DNA of 64,000 nucleotides. Source: VXYL01 sp965208525. GTDB lineage: Bacteria > Pseudomonadota > Gammaproteobacteria > Pseudomonadales > Azotimanducaceae. The stretch is from contig OZ242340.1 of NCBI GenBank assembly GCA_965208525.1, positions 4,030,001-4,094,000 of the forward strand, read 5' to 3'. Made by a program: the position numbers and the translations under genes. A model generated the notes under the pieces. That model did not search any database and was not told the DNA's origin. It saw only the letters and a list, made by a program, of their open reading frames with translations. This document shows, piece by piece, positions 8,679-17,267 of the stretch (position 1 is its first letter; each line of letters starts with the position of its first letter).

Positions 8679-10871
8679 ATGAGCCAAGGCAAATGCCCTG
8701 TCATGCACGGAAGTCGTACAAACGGTGCCGGCGGCGGCACGAGGAACACCGATTGGTGGCCGAACCGGCTGAATCTCGCCGTGCTGCGCCAGCACTCGAG
8801 CCTCACGAACCCGCTCGACGCGTCCTTCGACTATGCCGCGGCATTCGAGAGCCTCGATCTCGACGCCGTGAAGAAGGACATCGAGGGGGTGATGACCACC
8901 TCCCAGGACTGGTGGCCCGCCGACTACGGCCATTACGGGCCGCTCTTCATCCGCATGGCGTGGCACAGCGCCGGCACCTATCGCGTCGGCGACGGTCGCG
9001 GCGGCGCCCGCAGCGGCGCGCAGCGTTTCGCCCCGCTCAACAGCTGGCCCGACAACGGCAACCTCGACAAGGCGCGCGCCCTGCTGTGGCCGGTCAAGCA
9101 GAAGTACGGCGCGAGCCTTTCCTGGGCGGATCTCATGATTCTGGCCGGCAACTGTGCGCTCGAGTCGATGGGGTTCAAGACCTTCGGCTTCGGCGGCGGG
9201 CGCGAGGACGTTTGGGAGCCTGAGGAGGACATCAACTGGGGCGTCGAGGCCGAATGGCTGGGCGACGAGCGCTACACCGGCGAGCGCGACCTTGAGCAGC
9301 CGCTCGGCGCCGTGCAGATGGGCCTCATCTACGTCAACCCGGAAGGCCCGAACGGCAACCCCGACCCGGTTGCGTCAGGCCGCGACATCCGCGAGACCTT
9401 CGCGCGCATGGCCATGAACGACGAAGAGACCGTGGCGCTCGTCGCTGGCGGGCACACCTTCGGCAAGGCACACGGTGCCGGCGACACCGCCCACGTTGGC
9501 CCGGAACCCGAAGGCGCGCCGATCGAACAGCAGGGGCTCGGCTGGCAGAGCACGTTCGGCAGCGGCAAGGGCGCGGACGCGATCACGAGCGGCATCGAGG
9601 GCGCATGGACGCCGACGCCCGTGCAATGGGACGGCAGCTACTTCGACACCCTGTTCGGCCACGACTGGGAAGCGACCAAGAGCCCGGCCGGTGCGTGGCA
9701 GTGGAAGCCTACCGGCGGTGCCGGCGCCAACGCCGTGCCGGACGCCCACGACGCGTCGAAGCGCCACGCGCCCATGATGACCACCGCCGACATGGCGCTC
9801 CGGATGGACCCGATCTACGAGCCCATCTCGCGGCGCTTCCACAAAGACCCGGACGCCTTCGCCGACGCGTTCGCGCGCGCCTGGTTCAAGCTCACGCACC
9901 GCGACATGGGGCCACGCCGTCGCTATCTCGGCGCGGAAGTGCCGGACGAGGTGCTGATCTGGCAGGACCCGATACCGCAGGTGACGCACCGGCTGATCGA
10001 CGAAGAGGACATTGCCGGCCTCAAGGCGACGATTCTGGCGTCAGGGCTGTCGGTATCTGACCTCGTTGCCACGGCCTGGGCCTCGGCATCGACGTTCCGC
10101 AACTCTGATCTGCGTGGTGGCGCCAACGGCGGCCGCATTCGCCTGGCGCCGCAAAAGGACTGGCAGGTCAACGAGCCGGCTCGTCTGGCGAAGGTGCTGG
10201 ACGCGCTCGAGGCCATCGGGCGGGAGTTCAACGATGGGCGCTCGGGCGGCAAGGCGGTCTCGGTCGCCGATCTCGTTGTGCTCGGCGGCTGCGCTGCGGT
10301 CGAAAAGGCTGCCAGGGACGCGGGGCACGCGATTACGGTTCCGTTCGCTCCGGGCCGCGGCGACGCCTTCGAGGACCAGACCGACGTTGACTCCTTCGCG
10401 GTGCTTGAACCGCAAGCCGACGGCTTTCGCAACTACGTCGCCGCGGGGTGCAGCGCCCCGGCGGAGGAAATGCTGGTGGACCGTTCGCAGCTGCTGGGCC
10501 TGACGGCGCCCGAGATGACGGTGCTCGTGGGCGGCCTGCGCGCGCTGAACGCGAACTTCGAAGAGTCCTCGCACGGGGTGTTCACCGAGAGGCCGGGGCT
10601 CCTCACCAACGATTTCTTCGTGCACCTGCTCGACATGGGAACGGCGTGGACGCCGGTGCCCGAAGGTGCGGACGTGTTCGAAGGTCGGGACCGGGCCACT
10701 GGGGCGCTCCGCTGGACGGGGACACGCGTCGATCTCGTGTTCGGCTCGAACTCGGAACTGCGCGCCATCGCCGAAGTGTACGGCGCGGACGACGCCGGGC
10801 AGCGATTCGCCGAGGACTTCGTGGCGGCCTGGACCAAGGTGATGAACCTCGACCACGTCGGCTTGGTGTAG
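8679..10871 (+). CDS. katG: Catalase-peroxidase KatG
   Basis: A full-length 730-residue bifunctional haem catalase-peroxidase. The distal site RMAWHSAGTYR holds Arg92, Trp95 and His96. Tyr218 (IYVNPEGPNG) and Met244 (RMAMND) complete the Trp-Tyr-Met adduct needed for catalase activity. GGHTFGKAHG carries the proximal haem ligand His259. The C-terminal half is the usual degenerate duplicated domain. The enzyme removes hydrogen peroxide in the cytoplasm. The ATG at 8679 follows TTTTAGGA. It is divergent from oxyR and probably induced by it. Confidence 0.97.
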   Translation: MSQGKCPVMHGSRTNGAGGGTRNTDWWPNRLNLAVLRQHSSLTNPLDASFDYAAAFESLDLDAVKKDIEGVMTTSQDWWPADYGHYGPLFIRMAWHSAGTYRVGDGRGGARSGAQRFAPLNSWPDNGNLDKARALLWPVKQKYGASLSWADLMILAGNCALESMGFKTFGFGGGREDVWEPEEDINWGVEAEWLGDERYTGERDLEQPLGAVQMGLIYVNPEGPNGNPDPVASGRDIRETFARMAMNDEETVALVAGGHTFGKAHGAGDTAHVGPEPEGAPIEQQGLGWQSTFGSGKGADAITSGIEGAWTPTPVQWDGSYFDTLFGHDWEATKSPAGAWQWKPTGGAGANAVPDAHDASKRHAPMMTTADMALRMDPIYEPISRRFHKDPDAFADAFARAWFKLTHRDMGPRRRYLGAEVPDEVLIWQDPIPQVTHRLIDEEDIAGLKATILASGLSVSDLVATAWASASTFRNSDLRGGANGGRIRLAPQKDWQVNEPARLAKVLDALEAIGREFNDGRSGGKAVSVADLVVLGGCAAVEKAARDAGHAITVPFAPGRGDAFEDQTDVDSFAVLEPQADGFRNYVAAGCSAPAEEMLVDRSQLLGLTAPEMTVLVGGLRALNANFEESSHGVFTERPGLLTNDFFVHLLDMGTAWTPVPEGADVFEGRDRATGALRWTGTRVDLVFGSNSELRAIAEVYGADDAGQRFAEDFVAAWTKVMNLDHVGLV

Positions 10872-10875
10872 GCGA

Positions 10876-10973
10876 CTCCTCCCCTCCCCCTCTGCCTCCC
10901 CCTCCCCTCCCCTCCCCCTCCCCCCTCCCCCCTCCCCCCTCGCCGCCGCCGCATCGGTGGCGGTGGCGGCGGG
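10876..10973. repeat. Pyrimidine tract and GC hairpin after katG
   Basis: Nearly unbroken C/T from 10876 to 10940 (runs of four to six C separated by T), then a GCC-rich hairpin to about 10973. The minus strand therefore has more than eight G runs in about 65 nt. It sits between katG and a lipoprotein gene, where it could act as a structural pause or insulator. Confidence 0.7.
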
Positions 10974-11038
10974 GGGCGATATGCGGTTTACTGAACCGGT
11001 CGGCCAAACGGGGGCCGGCCAAGGAGGGGGTTAAAAAC

Positions 11039-11878
11039 ATGCGGCTCAATCGACTCCTGACGGTGGCTGCCGCCGCCGCGTGGCTGCTGGCCGCAATGGC
11101 ATGCCAATCGCCCCCACCTGCGCCAGACAAGGCCAGCGATGCGGTGCCTCTCACGCCAGACGGCGTGGTGGACGTTGGCGGCATCTGGCAGGCGCTCGGC
11201 ACCGCGCACTGGAATCTCGAAGCCCATGCGGCGAGCGAGGGCCCCGTTCCCGCGCTCGGCGCGCTGGGCGCGATTCCCGCTGGCCTCGGCGTGGTGGTGG
11301 GCGGCACGATTCCCTACCAGCCCTGGGCGACCGAAGAGCGCGATGCCAACGCCGCCGACTGGGTGGCTCGCGACCCCGCCGTGAAATGCTTCATGCCCGG
11401 CATCCCGCGCGCCGCCTACATGCCCTTCCCGTTCCAGATCGTGCAGGGCAAGGACAGCATCTTCGTTGCCTACGAGTTCACCAGTTCCACCCGCATCATC
11501 CACCTCGACCGGCCTGGCACCGAAGCGCCGCTACCGTCGTGGATGGGCTATTCCCTCGGCCATTACGAAGGCGCAAGCCTAGTGGTGGACGTGACGGCGC
11601 AGGTGCCCGACACATGGTTCGACAGCGCCGGCAATTTCCACAGCGACGAGCTGCGCGTCACCGAGCGCTACACGCGCGTGGGACCCAATCTCATGCAATA
11701 CGAAGCGACCATTGACGACCCCAAGGTCTTCACCGAGCCGTGGAGCATCGCTATGCCGCTCTATCGGCGCCAGGAAGAAGGCGCGCGCCTGCTCGAGTTC
11801 AAGTGCGTCGAGTTCGCCGAAGAGGCGGTGTATGGGCATCTATACGCTACCGATGAAGACGAGGCCGGCGACGGTTAA
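11039..11878 (+). CDS. Conserved exported protein, probable lipoprotein
   Basis: 279 residues with a signal segment ending LLAAMAC, an acceptable but imperfect lipobox. The mature protein has no catalytic signature I can name. Its second half (LGHYEGASLVVDV, then ELRVTERYTRVGPNLMQYEATIDDP) aligns by eye with the next gene's RWEGDKLVVETTNF and LTEKFSRVDADTLRYEYTVNDP. The two are therefore paralogues of one family of secreted beta-rich proteins common in uncultured bacteria. AAGGAGG lies about 13 nt upstream of the ATG. It probably forms an operon with the following gene, 42 bp away. Confidence 0.65.
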   Translation: MRLNRLLTVAAAAAWLLAAMACQSPPPAPDKASDAVPLTPDGVVDVGGIWQALGTAHWNLEAHAASEGPVPALGALGAIPAGLGVVVGGTIPYQPWATEERDANAADWVARDPAVKCFMPGIPRAAYMPFPFQIVQGKDSIFVAYEFTSSTRIIHLDRPGTEAPLPSWMGYSLGHYEGASLVVDVTAQVPDTWFDSAGNFHSDELRVTERYTRVGPNLMQYEATIDDPKVFTEPWSIAMPLYRRQEEGARLLEFKCVEFAEEAVYGHLYATDEDEAGDG

Positions 11879-11920
11879 GCCTCACGTAAGCCCGCAGCAA
11901 CGCGACAGAGGAGACATGCC

Positions 11921-13003
11921 ATGCGATTGAACACGCATTTTGGAGCCGCCCTCGCAGCGGCAATCACGGCCGGCGTCGCGCTGGTGCCGGCGACTGCCGA
12001 CGAAGCCGCCGAACCCATGCAGACCTCCTGGGGAGTGCCGGACCTGCAAGGCAACTGGGACTTCCGCACCATCACTCCCTTCCAGCGCCCGGAGGCACTC
12101 GCAGATCGTGAGTTCCTCACGGCCGAGGAAGTGGCCGAGTGGGAGGCACGCGCCGCCGACAGCAAGGCGGAGCGCGACATCACGCCAAGCCCTGAGGCGG
12201 ATGCCAGCCAAGGCGACCTCGATGTCGGCTACAACTCCTTCTTCATCGACACCGGCACCCAGACGAGCCCCCACATGCGCACCTCGTTGGTGGTCGATCC
12301 GCCGAACGGTCGCGTGCCGGCAAACACCACGGACGCCCTCTGGCGCATGGCGGAGAATCGGGAGACGTGGAGCCGCTCGCCGCGCACGCCCGCCGACAGG
12401 CCGCCGGCGACCCGTTGCCTGATCGGCTTCAACGCCGGCCCGCCGATGGTGTCGAGCGCGTACAACAACATGATGAAGCTGGTGCAGGGGCCGGGCTACG
12501 TCGCCATCCTGAACGAGATGGTGAACGATCACCGCATCATTCCAACGGGCGGTGGCGAGGCGGCGCCGGCGCACATGCGCTTCTGGCAAGGCGATTCCGT
12601 CGGCCGCTGGGAAGGCGACAAGCTGGTGGTGGAGACCACCAACTTCCGCCCCGAAACCAACTTCCGCGGCTCCGGCGAGAACATGCATCTGACCGAGAAG
12701 TTCAGCCGCGTCGACGCCGACACCTTGCGCTACGAATACACGGTGAACGACCCCGAGTCATTCGAGGCTCCCTTCACCGTCATTCACGACATGCGCCGCA
12801 CCGACGACGACGTGTACGAGTACGCCTGCCACGAAGGCAACGTCGCCATGCACCTGATGCTCTCCGGCGCCCGCGAACAGGAACGCGAGAACCCGGGCGC
12901 CGTGGACGACACCTGGCTCCCAACCTGGTTCAAGGGGCTGCCAAAGAAGGAGGACTTGCTCGCCGCGGCGGCAGAGGAAGGTTCGGCCGGCGAAGGCGAA
13001 TAG
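11921..13003 (+). CDS. Conserved exported protein of unknown function
   Basis: 360 residues with a Sec signal peptide (hydrophobic run to about residue 24, cleavage likely after ATA-DEA). The mature part begins WGVPDLQGNWDF and contains WEGDKLVVETTNF and YEYTVNDP, hallmarks of a family of secreted proteins with no assigned activity. A highly acidic, Ala/Glu-rich tail closes the protein. The ATG at 11921 follows GAGGAG. It is the downstream paralogue of the 11039 gene. I do not recognise a function beyond export to the periplasm. Confidence 0.65.
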   Translation: MRLNTHFGAALAAAITAGVALVPATADEAAEPMQTSWGVPDLQGNWDFRTITPFQRPEALADREFLTAEEVAEWEARAADSKAERDITPSPEADASQGDLDVGYNSFFIDTGTQTSPHMRTSLVVDPPNGRVPANTTDALWRMAENRETWSRSPRTPADRPPATRCLIGFNAGPPMVSSAYNNMMKLVQGPGYVAILNEMVNDHRIIPTGGGEAAPAHMRFWQGDSVGRWEGDKLVVETTNFRPETNFRGSGENMHLTEKFSRVDADTLRYEYTVNDPESFEAPFTVIHDMRRTDDDVYEYACHEGNVAMHLMLSGAREQERENPGAVDDTWLPTWFKGLPKKEDLLAAAAEEGSAGEGE

Positions 13004-13145
13004 GGCGCCTGTCGGGCGTTCGAGGGCGGGACGGCCTCGCTCCAAGGGCAAGCCCCGCGCCTACGGGGTCCGTGCCGAATCGGTCGAGGTGACGTTCCCT
13101 ACGCTAGACTGTGCGTTTTGCAGCAACGCAGGCGAAGACCAAGGC

Positions 13146-13613
13146 ATGGCGATTGAGGAAGGCAAGGCGGCACCGCTCTTTACCCTGAACGACGCGGACG
13201 GCAACAAGGTCGCCCTCAAGGACCTCAAGGGTAAGCACGTCGTGGTGTATTTCTATCCGAAGGACGACACACCCGGGTGCACCAAGGAAGCCTGCGGCTT
13301 CCGCGACAACTGGAGCGACATCGAGGAAATCGGTGCGGTGGTGCTCGGCATATCGCCAGATTCCGAAGAGTCGCACCAGAAGTTCCGCGACAAATACGAC
13401 CTGCCCTTCACCCTCCTATGCGATCCCGATCGCAAGGTGATGACCAAATACGGCGCCTACGGCGAGAAAATGATGTACGGCAAGAAGGTGGTGGGCGTGA
13501 TCCGCTCCACGGTGCTGATCGGCCCGACCGGCAAGGTAGTCAAGCACTGGCGCCGAGTCGCCCGCGCCGCCGACCACCCGACCAAGGTGCTAGAAGTCCT
13601 CTCCGCCGCCTAG
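13146..13613 (+). CDS. bcp: Thiol peroxidase, BCP/PrxQ peroxiredoxin
   Basis: 155 residues, the usual length for bacterioferritin comigratory protein. YFYPKDDTPGCTKEACGFRD contains the peroxidatic Cys45 and the likely resolving Cys50, matching E. coli BCP positions. It reduces hydrogen peroxide and organic hydroperoxides using thioredoxin. The ATG at 13146 gives the standard MAIEEGKAAPLF start; the in-frame upstream stretch is not conserved-looking. It follows the secreted protein pair by 142 bp, so co-transcription is uncertain. Confidence 0.93.
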   Translation: MAIEEGKAAPLFTLNDADGNKVALKDLKGKHVVVYFYPKDDTPGCTKEACGFRDNWSDIEEIGAVVLGISPDSEESHQKFRDKYDLPFTLLCDPDRKVMTKYGAYGEKMMYGKKVVGVIRSTVLIGPTGKVVKHWRRVARAADHPTKVLEVLSAA

Positions 13614-13650
13614 GACCTCCGCAGAAGTCCCGCTTCGCGAACGTTACTGG

Positions 13651-13673
13651 AGGGAGGGCGTCTCGCCCTCCCT
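13651..13673. terminator. Hairpin between convergent genes
   Basis: AGGGAGGGCG and CGCCCTCCCT form a perfect 10-bp stem with a 3-nt loop between the convergent bcp and SDR genes. It resembles the minimal form of the family B palindromes and may serve as a two-way terminator; no T run follows. Confidence 0.5.
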
Positions 13674-13691
13674 GCGGATGACGCACCGCCG

Positions 13692-14438
13692 TCAGCCGCG
13701 GCCGATGAAGGGCATAGACGAGGCCATCACCGTGATGAACGGCACGTTGGCGTCCAAGGGCAGGCTGTCCATGTAAACGACTGCCCTGGCGACGTTTTCC
13801 ACGTCCATGGTCGGTTCGGCCTTGCGTGTGCCGTCGGGTTGGGGGACGCCGCCGCCCATGCGGCCGGTCATGTCGGTGAGGGCGTTGCCGATGTCGATCT
13901 GGCCGCAGACGATGTTGTGGCTGCGGCCGTCCAGGAAGGTGGAGCGGGTGAGGCCGGTGAGGGCGTGCTTGGTGGCGGTGTAGGGCGCCGAGTTCGGGCG
14001 CGGCACGTGCGCCGAGATGGAGCCGTTGTTGATGATGCGGCCGCCCATGGGGTCCTGCTCCTTCATCAGGCGGATGGCGTGCTGGGTGCAGAGGAACGTG
14101 CCGGTGAGGTTGATGTCCACCACCCGTTGCCACTGCTCGAGCGAAAGCTCTTCCATCGGTACGCCGGGGGCGCCGGTGCCGGCGTTGTTGAAGAGCAGAT
14201 CGAGGCGCCCGAACCGCTCTTTCGTCTGCGCGAAGAGGTTCGCAACGGAATCGGCGTCGCGCACGTCGGTGCGCACGACGAGCGTTCGCTCGGGGGCACC
14301 AGCCTCCTCAGCCACCGCCTCGAGCAGCTCTTGGCGGCGCCCGGCGAGCGCCACCGAGTATCCCTCGCGCACCAAGGCAAGCGTCGAATACTTGCCGATG
14401 CCCGTTCCTGCCCCCGTAACGATGGCTACCTTGCCCAT
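13692..14438 (-). CDS. Short-chain dehydrogenase/reductase
   Basis: 248 residues of a classical SDR. The NAD(P)-binding TGAGTGIG is at 8-15, NNAG at 84-87, and the catalytic Ser140, Tyr153 and Lys157 (YTATK) are all present. The family oxidises alcohols or reduces ketones in the cytoplasm. The ATG at 14438 follows AGGGAAGG. It starts 37 bp after the end of the hydroxyacid dehydrogenase gene on the same strand, so the two are probably one operon. Substrate cannot be told from sequence. Confidence 0.88.
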   Translation of the reverse strand: MGKVAIVTGAGTGIGKYSTLALVREGYSVALAGRRQELLEAVAEEAGAPERTLVVRTDVRDADSVANLFAQTKERFGRLDLLFNNAGTGAPGVPMEELSLEQWQRVVDINLTGTFLCTQHAIRLMKEQDPMGGRIINNGSISAHVPRPNSAPYTATKHALTGLTRSTFLDGRSHNIVCGQIDIGNALTDMTGRMGGGVPQPDGTRKAEPTMDVENVARAVVYMDSLPLDANVPFITVMASSMPFIGRG

Positions 14439-14475
14439 TGCCCTTCCCTCTTGGTTGATTACGACCCGCCGGAGC

Positions 14476-15525
14476 TCAAACCGCGAGCGCGGTCGAGAAG
14501 TCCGGCACCCCCTCCCAGCGTCCGGGATCAGTGGAACGCATGACGGCGATGGTCTTGATGACTTCCGGATTCGCGAGGCCGTGCGGCGCCTTGCCGCCAA
14601 GCACGCGAATGATGTTCTCCGCCTGACGGATCGGACACTCTTCGAGGAACACCGGTGAGAAGCCAGCGATGTGCGGCGTGACGATGCAGTTCGGTAGCTT
14701 CAGGAGAGGATCGTCCGATTCGATCGGCTCGATCTCCGTCACGTCCAGCGCCGCCGCCTCGAGCTGCCCTGCCTCGAGGGCCGCTGCCAGTGCCTTGCCG
14801 TCGATGATGGGGCCGCGCGCCGTGTTCACGAGCAACGCCGTTGGCTTGAGCTTGCCGAGGGCATTGGAGTCGAACATGTGCCGGGTTTCGCTGGTGGCCG
14901 AGCAGTGGATGGTGATGTAGTCCGCCGATTCGAGCAGTTCCTCGAAGGAGACCATGCGCACACCGTAGAGGTCGCCGGCAGTCTGCGGGACGTACGGATC
15001 GTACGCGACGATGTCGAACGGGCCGAAGCCGCGGATGCGGGTGGCGAAGGCGCGGCCGATGTTGCCGAAGCCGACGATGCCGACGGTGTGGCCGGCGATG
15101 CGGCGCACGCTACGCTGGAACTCGCCGGCCTTGCGGGGAGTCTCGCGCCAGCCACCGGCACGGATGGTATTCACCGCATCGGGGATGCGTCGGGTCAGGG
15201 CGAGCAGCATGGCGACGGCGTGATCCGCCACCTCGGTAGTGTTGACGCCGGGCACGTTGCAGGCGAGCACGCCAAGCTCGGTCGCGGCGTCGAGGTCGAT
15301 GGAATCGACCCCAACCCCCAACCGGCTCACCACCTTCAGCTTCGGGCAGGCCTCGAGCACCTCGCGCGAAGTCAGCGGCATCACGCCGACCTGGGCACCG
15401 TCGGCGTCGCGCAGGAGGTCGATGAAGTCCTCCTTGCTCCGCACCGGCGCCTCCACCACTTCAAGACCAGCGGCCTCGAACAGATCAACGCGGTTGTAGG
15501 GGCTCTGGGGCAGCGCGACTTTCAT
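14476..15525 (-). CDS. D-2-hydroxyacid dehydrogenase, phosphoglycerate-dehydrogenase-like
   Basis: 349 residues of the D-isomer-specific 2-hydroxyacid dehydrogenase family. The NAD-binding segment reads TVGIVGFGNIGRAF. The catalytic Arg is in LVNTARGPIID, a Glu lies in TEIEPI, and the His is in TPHIAGFSP. There is no ACT regulatory domain, so it is shorter than SerA of E. coli and may act on another 2-hydroxyacid. The ATG at 15525 gives a standard N-terminus. It leads a two-gene operon with the SDR. Family A and B repeats lie upstream, in the promoter region. Confidence 0.85.
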   Translation of the reverse strand: MKVALPQSPYNRVDLFEAAGLEVVEAPVRSKEDFIDLLRDADGAQVGVMPLTSREVLEACPKLKVVSRLGVGVDSIDLDAATELGVLACNVPGVNTTEVADHAVAMLLALTRRIPDAVNTIRAGGWRETPRKAGEFQRSVRRIAGHTVGIVGFGNIGRAFATRIRGFGPFDIVAYDPYVPQTAGDLYGVRMVSFEELLESADYITIHCSATSETRHMFDSNALGKLKPTALLVNTARGPIIDGKALAAALEAGQLEAAALDVTEIEPIESDDPLLKLPNCIVTPHIAGFSPVFLEECPIRQAENIIRVLGGKAPHGLANPEVIKTIAVMRSTDPGRWEGVPDFSTALAV

Positions 15526-15560
15526 GGGGGTTCCTGACAGCGGGCGAAACCCGCGCATTA

Positions 15561-15599
15561 TCCCCGTAGGGCACGGGCTTGTCCCGTCTCCTACGAGGA
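15561..15599 (+). repeat. Family A palindromic repeat
   Basis: CCCCGTAGGGCACGGGCTTG, a TCCCG arm and CTACGAGG form a divergent copy of the family A hairpin, just upstream of the hydroxyacid dehydrogenase. Confidence 0.65.
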
Positions 15600-15615
15600 C
15601 CCGACGCCGCTGCGT

Positions 15616-15730
15616 CCCTTGGAGCGAGGGCACCTCGCCCTCGCAACGCGCCGCGGGGCGCGTCCCCGCGTAAGCGCATTCCTGCCAACCTGCGCGCCTG
15701 TCGGCGTGCGAGACGCCCTCGCTCCAAGGG
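15616..15730. mobile_element. Family B MITE-like element with perfect 16-bp ends
   Basis: The left end CCCTTGGAGCGAGGGC (15616-15631) is the exact reverse complement of the right end GCCCTCGCTCCAAGGG (15715-15730). The interior is palindromic and GC-rich. The right side continues into the CGCTTCGAATCAAATC flank shared by other family B copies. That flank provides the last codons and stop of the hydrolase gene at 15760. Confidence 0.7.
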
Positions 15731-15759
15731 CCCTCGCTTCGAATCAAATCCTCAAACCA

Positions 15760-16536
15760 TCAACGCGTCGGGGCCAGATAGGCCCGCATGGCCGGCCAGA
15801 TCGGGGGCAGGTCGAGTTGCACGTTGTGGGGGCCGTTCCAGATGACGACCTGGGGCTCGTGCAAGAGCCCCACGAGTGCTTGCGACTCCGCCGTCGGCAC
15901 CACGCGGTCGTCCAGGGCGTGCACCACCAGCACGCCAGGCGGCAGCTTGCGGGCGACCTCCGCCACATCGATGTTGTGCCGGAGCAGCCAGCGCACGGGC
16001 ACGAAGGGGAAGCGCGAGGAAGCGATTTGGGCGATGCTCCGATACGGGCTCACCAGCACCAGCCTTTCGGCGCCAGCCTCGGCAGCAGCGCGGGCGGCGA
16101 TGCCGCTGCCGAGACTGCGTCCGACAAGCGCGAGTTCGCGACCGGCAAACCGCTCTCGCACCCACCGGGCGACAAACGTCGCATCCGTGAGGAGCGCCGC
16201 CGCCGAGGGCGTGCCTTCGCTATCGCCGAAGCCGCGGTAGTTCAGCAGGATGCTGGTGGCGTCGAGCCTGCCGAAGGGCGCCACGAGGTGCGAAACCTCC
16301 TCGGCATTGCCGCCGAAGTACACCACCACCACGCCGCGCTGACGGGGATTGACGGCCCAGCCCCGGAGCAACACCTCGCCGGTGTGGATCTCGAGCGGTT
16401 CTACGTCCGGCCCGCTTGGCCGGCCTTCGAGCGGCCGCGGAAAGAAGATCATCCGGTCCTGCAGGAAGAACAAGAGCGCACAGAAGGCGACATAGGCAAG
16501 CCCTGCCACGATGAGCAGGCGGATGAGCATTTCCAT
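15760..16536 (-). CDS. Membrane-anchored alpha/beta hydrolase (BEM46/ABHD13-like)
   Basis: 258 residues with one N-terminal membrane helix (residues about 3-26) followed by an alpha/beta hydrolase domain. YFGGNAEEVS is the oxyanion region, GRSLGSG holds the nucleophilic Ser, LDDRVVP the Asp and GPHNVQ the His. The layout matches BEM46/YfhR-type serine hydrolases of unknown substrate at the inner membrane. MEML or the Met two residues later could be the start; no clear ribosome binding site was seen. The final codons and stop come from sequence shared with the family B repeat flank, suggesting that the C-terminus was re-cut. Confidence 0.8.
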   Translation of the reverse strand: MEMLIRLLIVAGLAYVAFCALLFFLQDRMIFFPRPLEGRPSGPDVEPLEIHTGEVLLRGWAVNPRQRGVVVVYFGGNAEEVSHLVAPFGRLDATSILLNYRGFGDSEGTPSAAALLTDATFVARWVRERFAGRELALVGRSLGSGIAARAAAEAGAERLVLVSPYRSIAQIASSRFPFVPVRWLLRHNIDVAEVARKLPPGVLVVHALDDRVVPTAESQALVGLLHEPQVVIWNGPHNVQLDLPPIWPAMRAYLAPTR

Positions 16537-16556
16537 GCAAGGAGGATCCCGTGACG

Positions 16557-16615
16557 AGGGCCTTGGGGGCGAGGGTATCCCACCCTCCCACGCGCCGCCT
16601 AAGCGCGCATTATGC
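16557..16615. repeat. Partial family B hairpin
   Basis: GAGGGT (16571-16576) and ACCCTC (16582-16587) form a hairpin, followed by GCCGCCTAAGCGC as in the longer family B copies. It lies in the divergent gap between the hydrolase and pnuC. Confidence 0.45.
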
Positions 16616-16653
16616 TGCACGCCTCTGCAGACCGCCCGAGGTTCCGCCGCCGC

Positions 16654-17253
16654 ATGTCGCAACTGATCGATGCCTGGCTTGTCGCCGACGAATGGGTGGG
16701 CCTCGTGCTCGGGCTCCTGGTCGTCCTGCTCTTGATCCGGCAGAACCTCTGGGCGTGGCCCCTCGGCGTTGCCTACGTGCTCGTTTCCATCACGCCGCTT
16801 TGGGAAGCGCGGCTCTACGCCAACCTCCTCCTGCACGTGGTGGGCTTCCTGCCGCTCAACCTCTATGGCTGGTACTTCTGGATCGCCGGCAAGGAGGAGG
16901 ACGACGAACTGCCCGTCACCCGCGCCTCGTCCAGGACACTCGCGATCCTCGCCGGAATGTGCCTGGTCGCGACGGCGGCGCTTGGCTGGTACTTCGACAC
17001 CGCCACCGATGCCGCCTGGCCCTACTGGGACAATGCCGTGTTCGCTGCCAGCCTCGCCGCCATGTGGCTCACCGCGCGCAAGAAACTCGACAACTGGGTG
17101 GTCTGGTTCGGCGTCAACATCGTCTCGGTGGCGCTCTACTACACCCAAGGCGTGCTCCCATATGCGCTGCTCTACCTCATTTACCTCGGCATGGCGGTGA
17201 CGGGATTCCTCGCCTGGCGCCGGACGATGCACGGAACGCAAGCAACATCCTAA
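16654..17253 (+). CDS. pnuC: PnuC-family nicotinamide riboside/mononucleotide transporter
   Basis: 199 residues with about seven membrane helices. RQNLWAWPLGVAYVLV near the N-terminus, FLPLNLYGWYFW in the middle and KLDNWVVWFGVNIVSV near the end are typical PnuC blocks; the Trp- and Asn-rich motifs line the substrate path in characterised members. PnuC moves vitamin B3 compounds by facilitated diffusion across the inner membrane for NAD synthesis. The ATG at 16654 (MSQLIDAWL) is preferred over 16612, which would add a charged, unconserved stretch. No partner kinase such as NadR is nearby. Confidence 0.87.
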   Translation: MSQLIDAWLVADEWVGLVLGLLVVLLLIRQNLWAWPLGVAYVLVSITPLWEARLYANLLLHVVGFLPLNLYGWYFWIAGKEEDDELPVTRASSRTLAILAGMCLVATAALGWYFDTATDAAWPYWDNAVFAASLAAMWLTARKKLDNWVVWFGVNIVSVALYYTQGVLPYALLYLIYLGMAVTGFLAWRRTMHGTQATS

Positions 17254-17267
17254 GGAACTTGAAGAAG

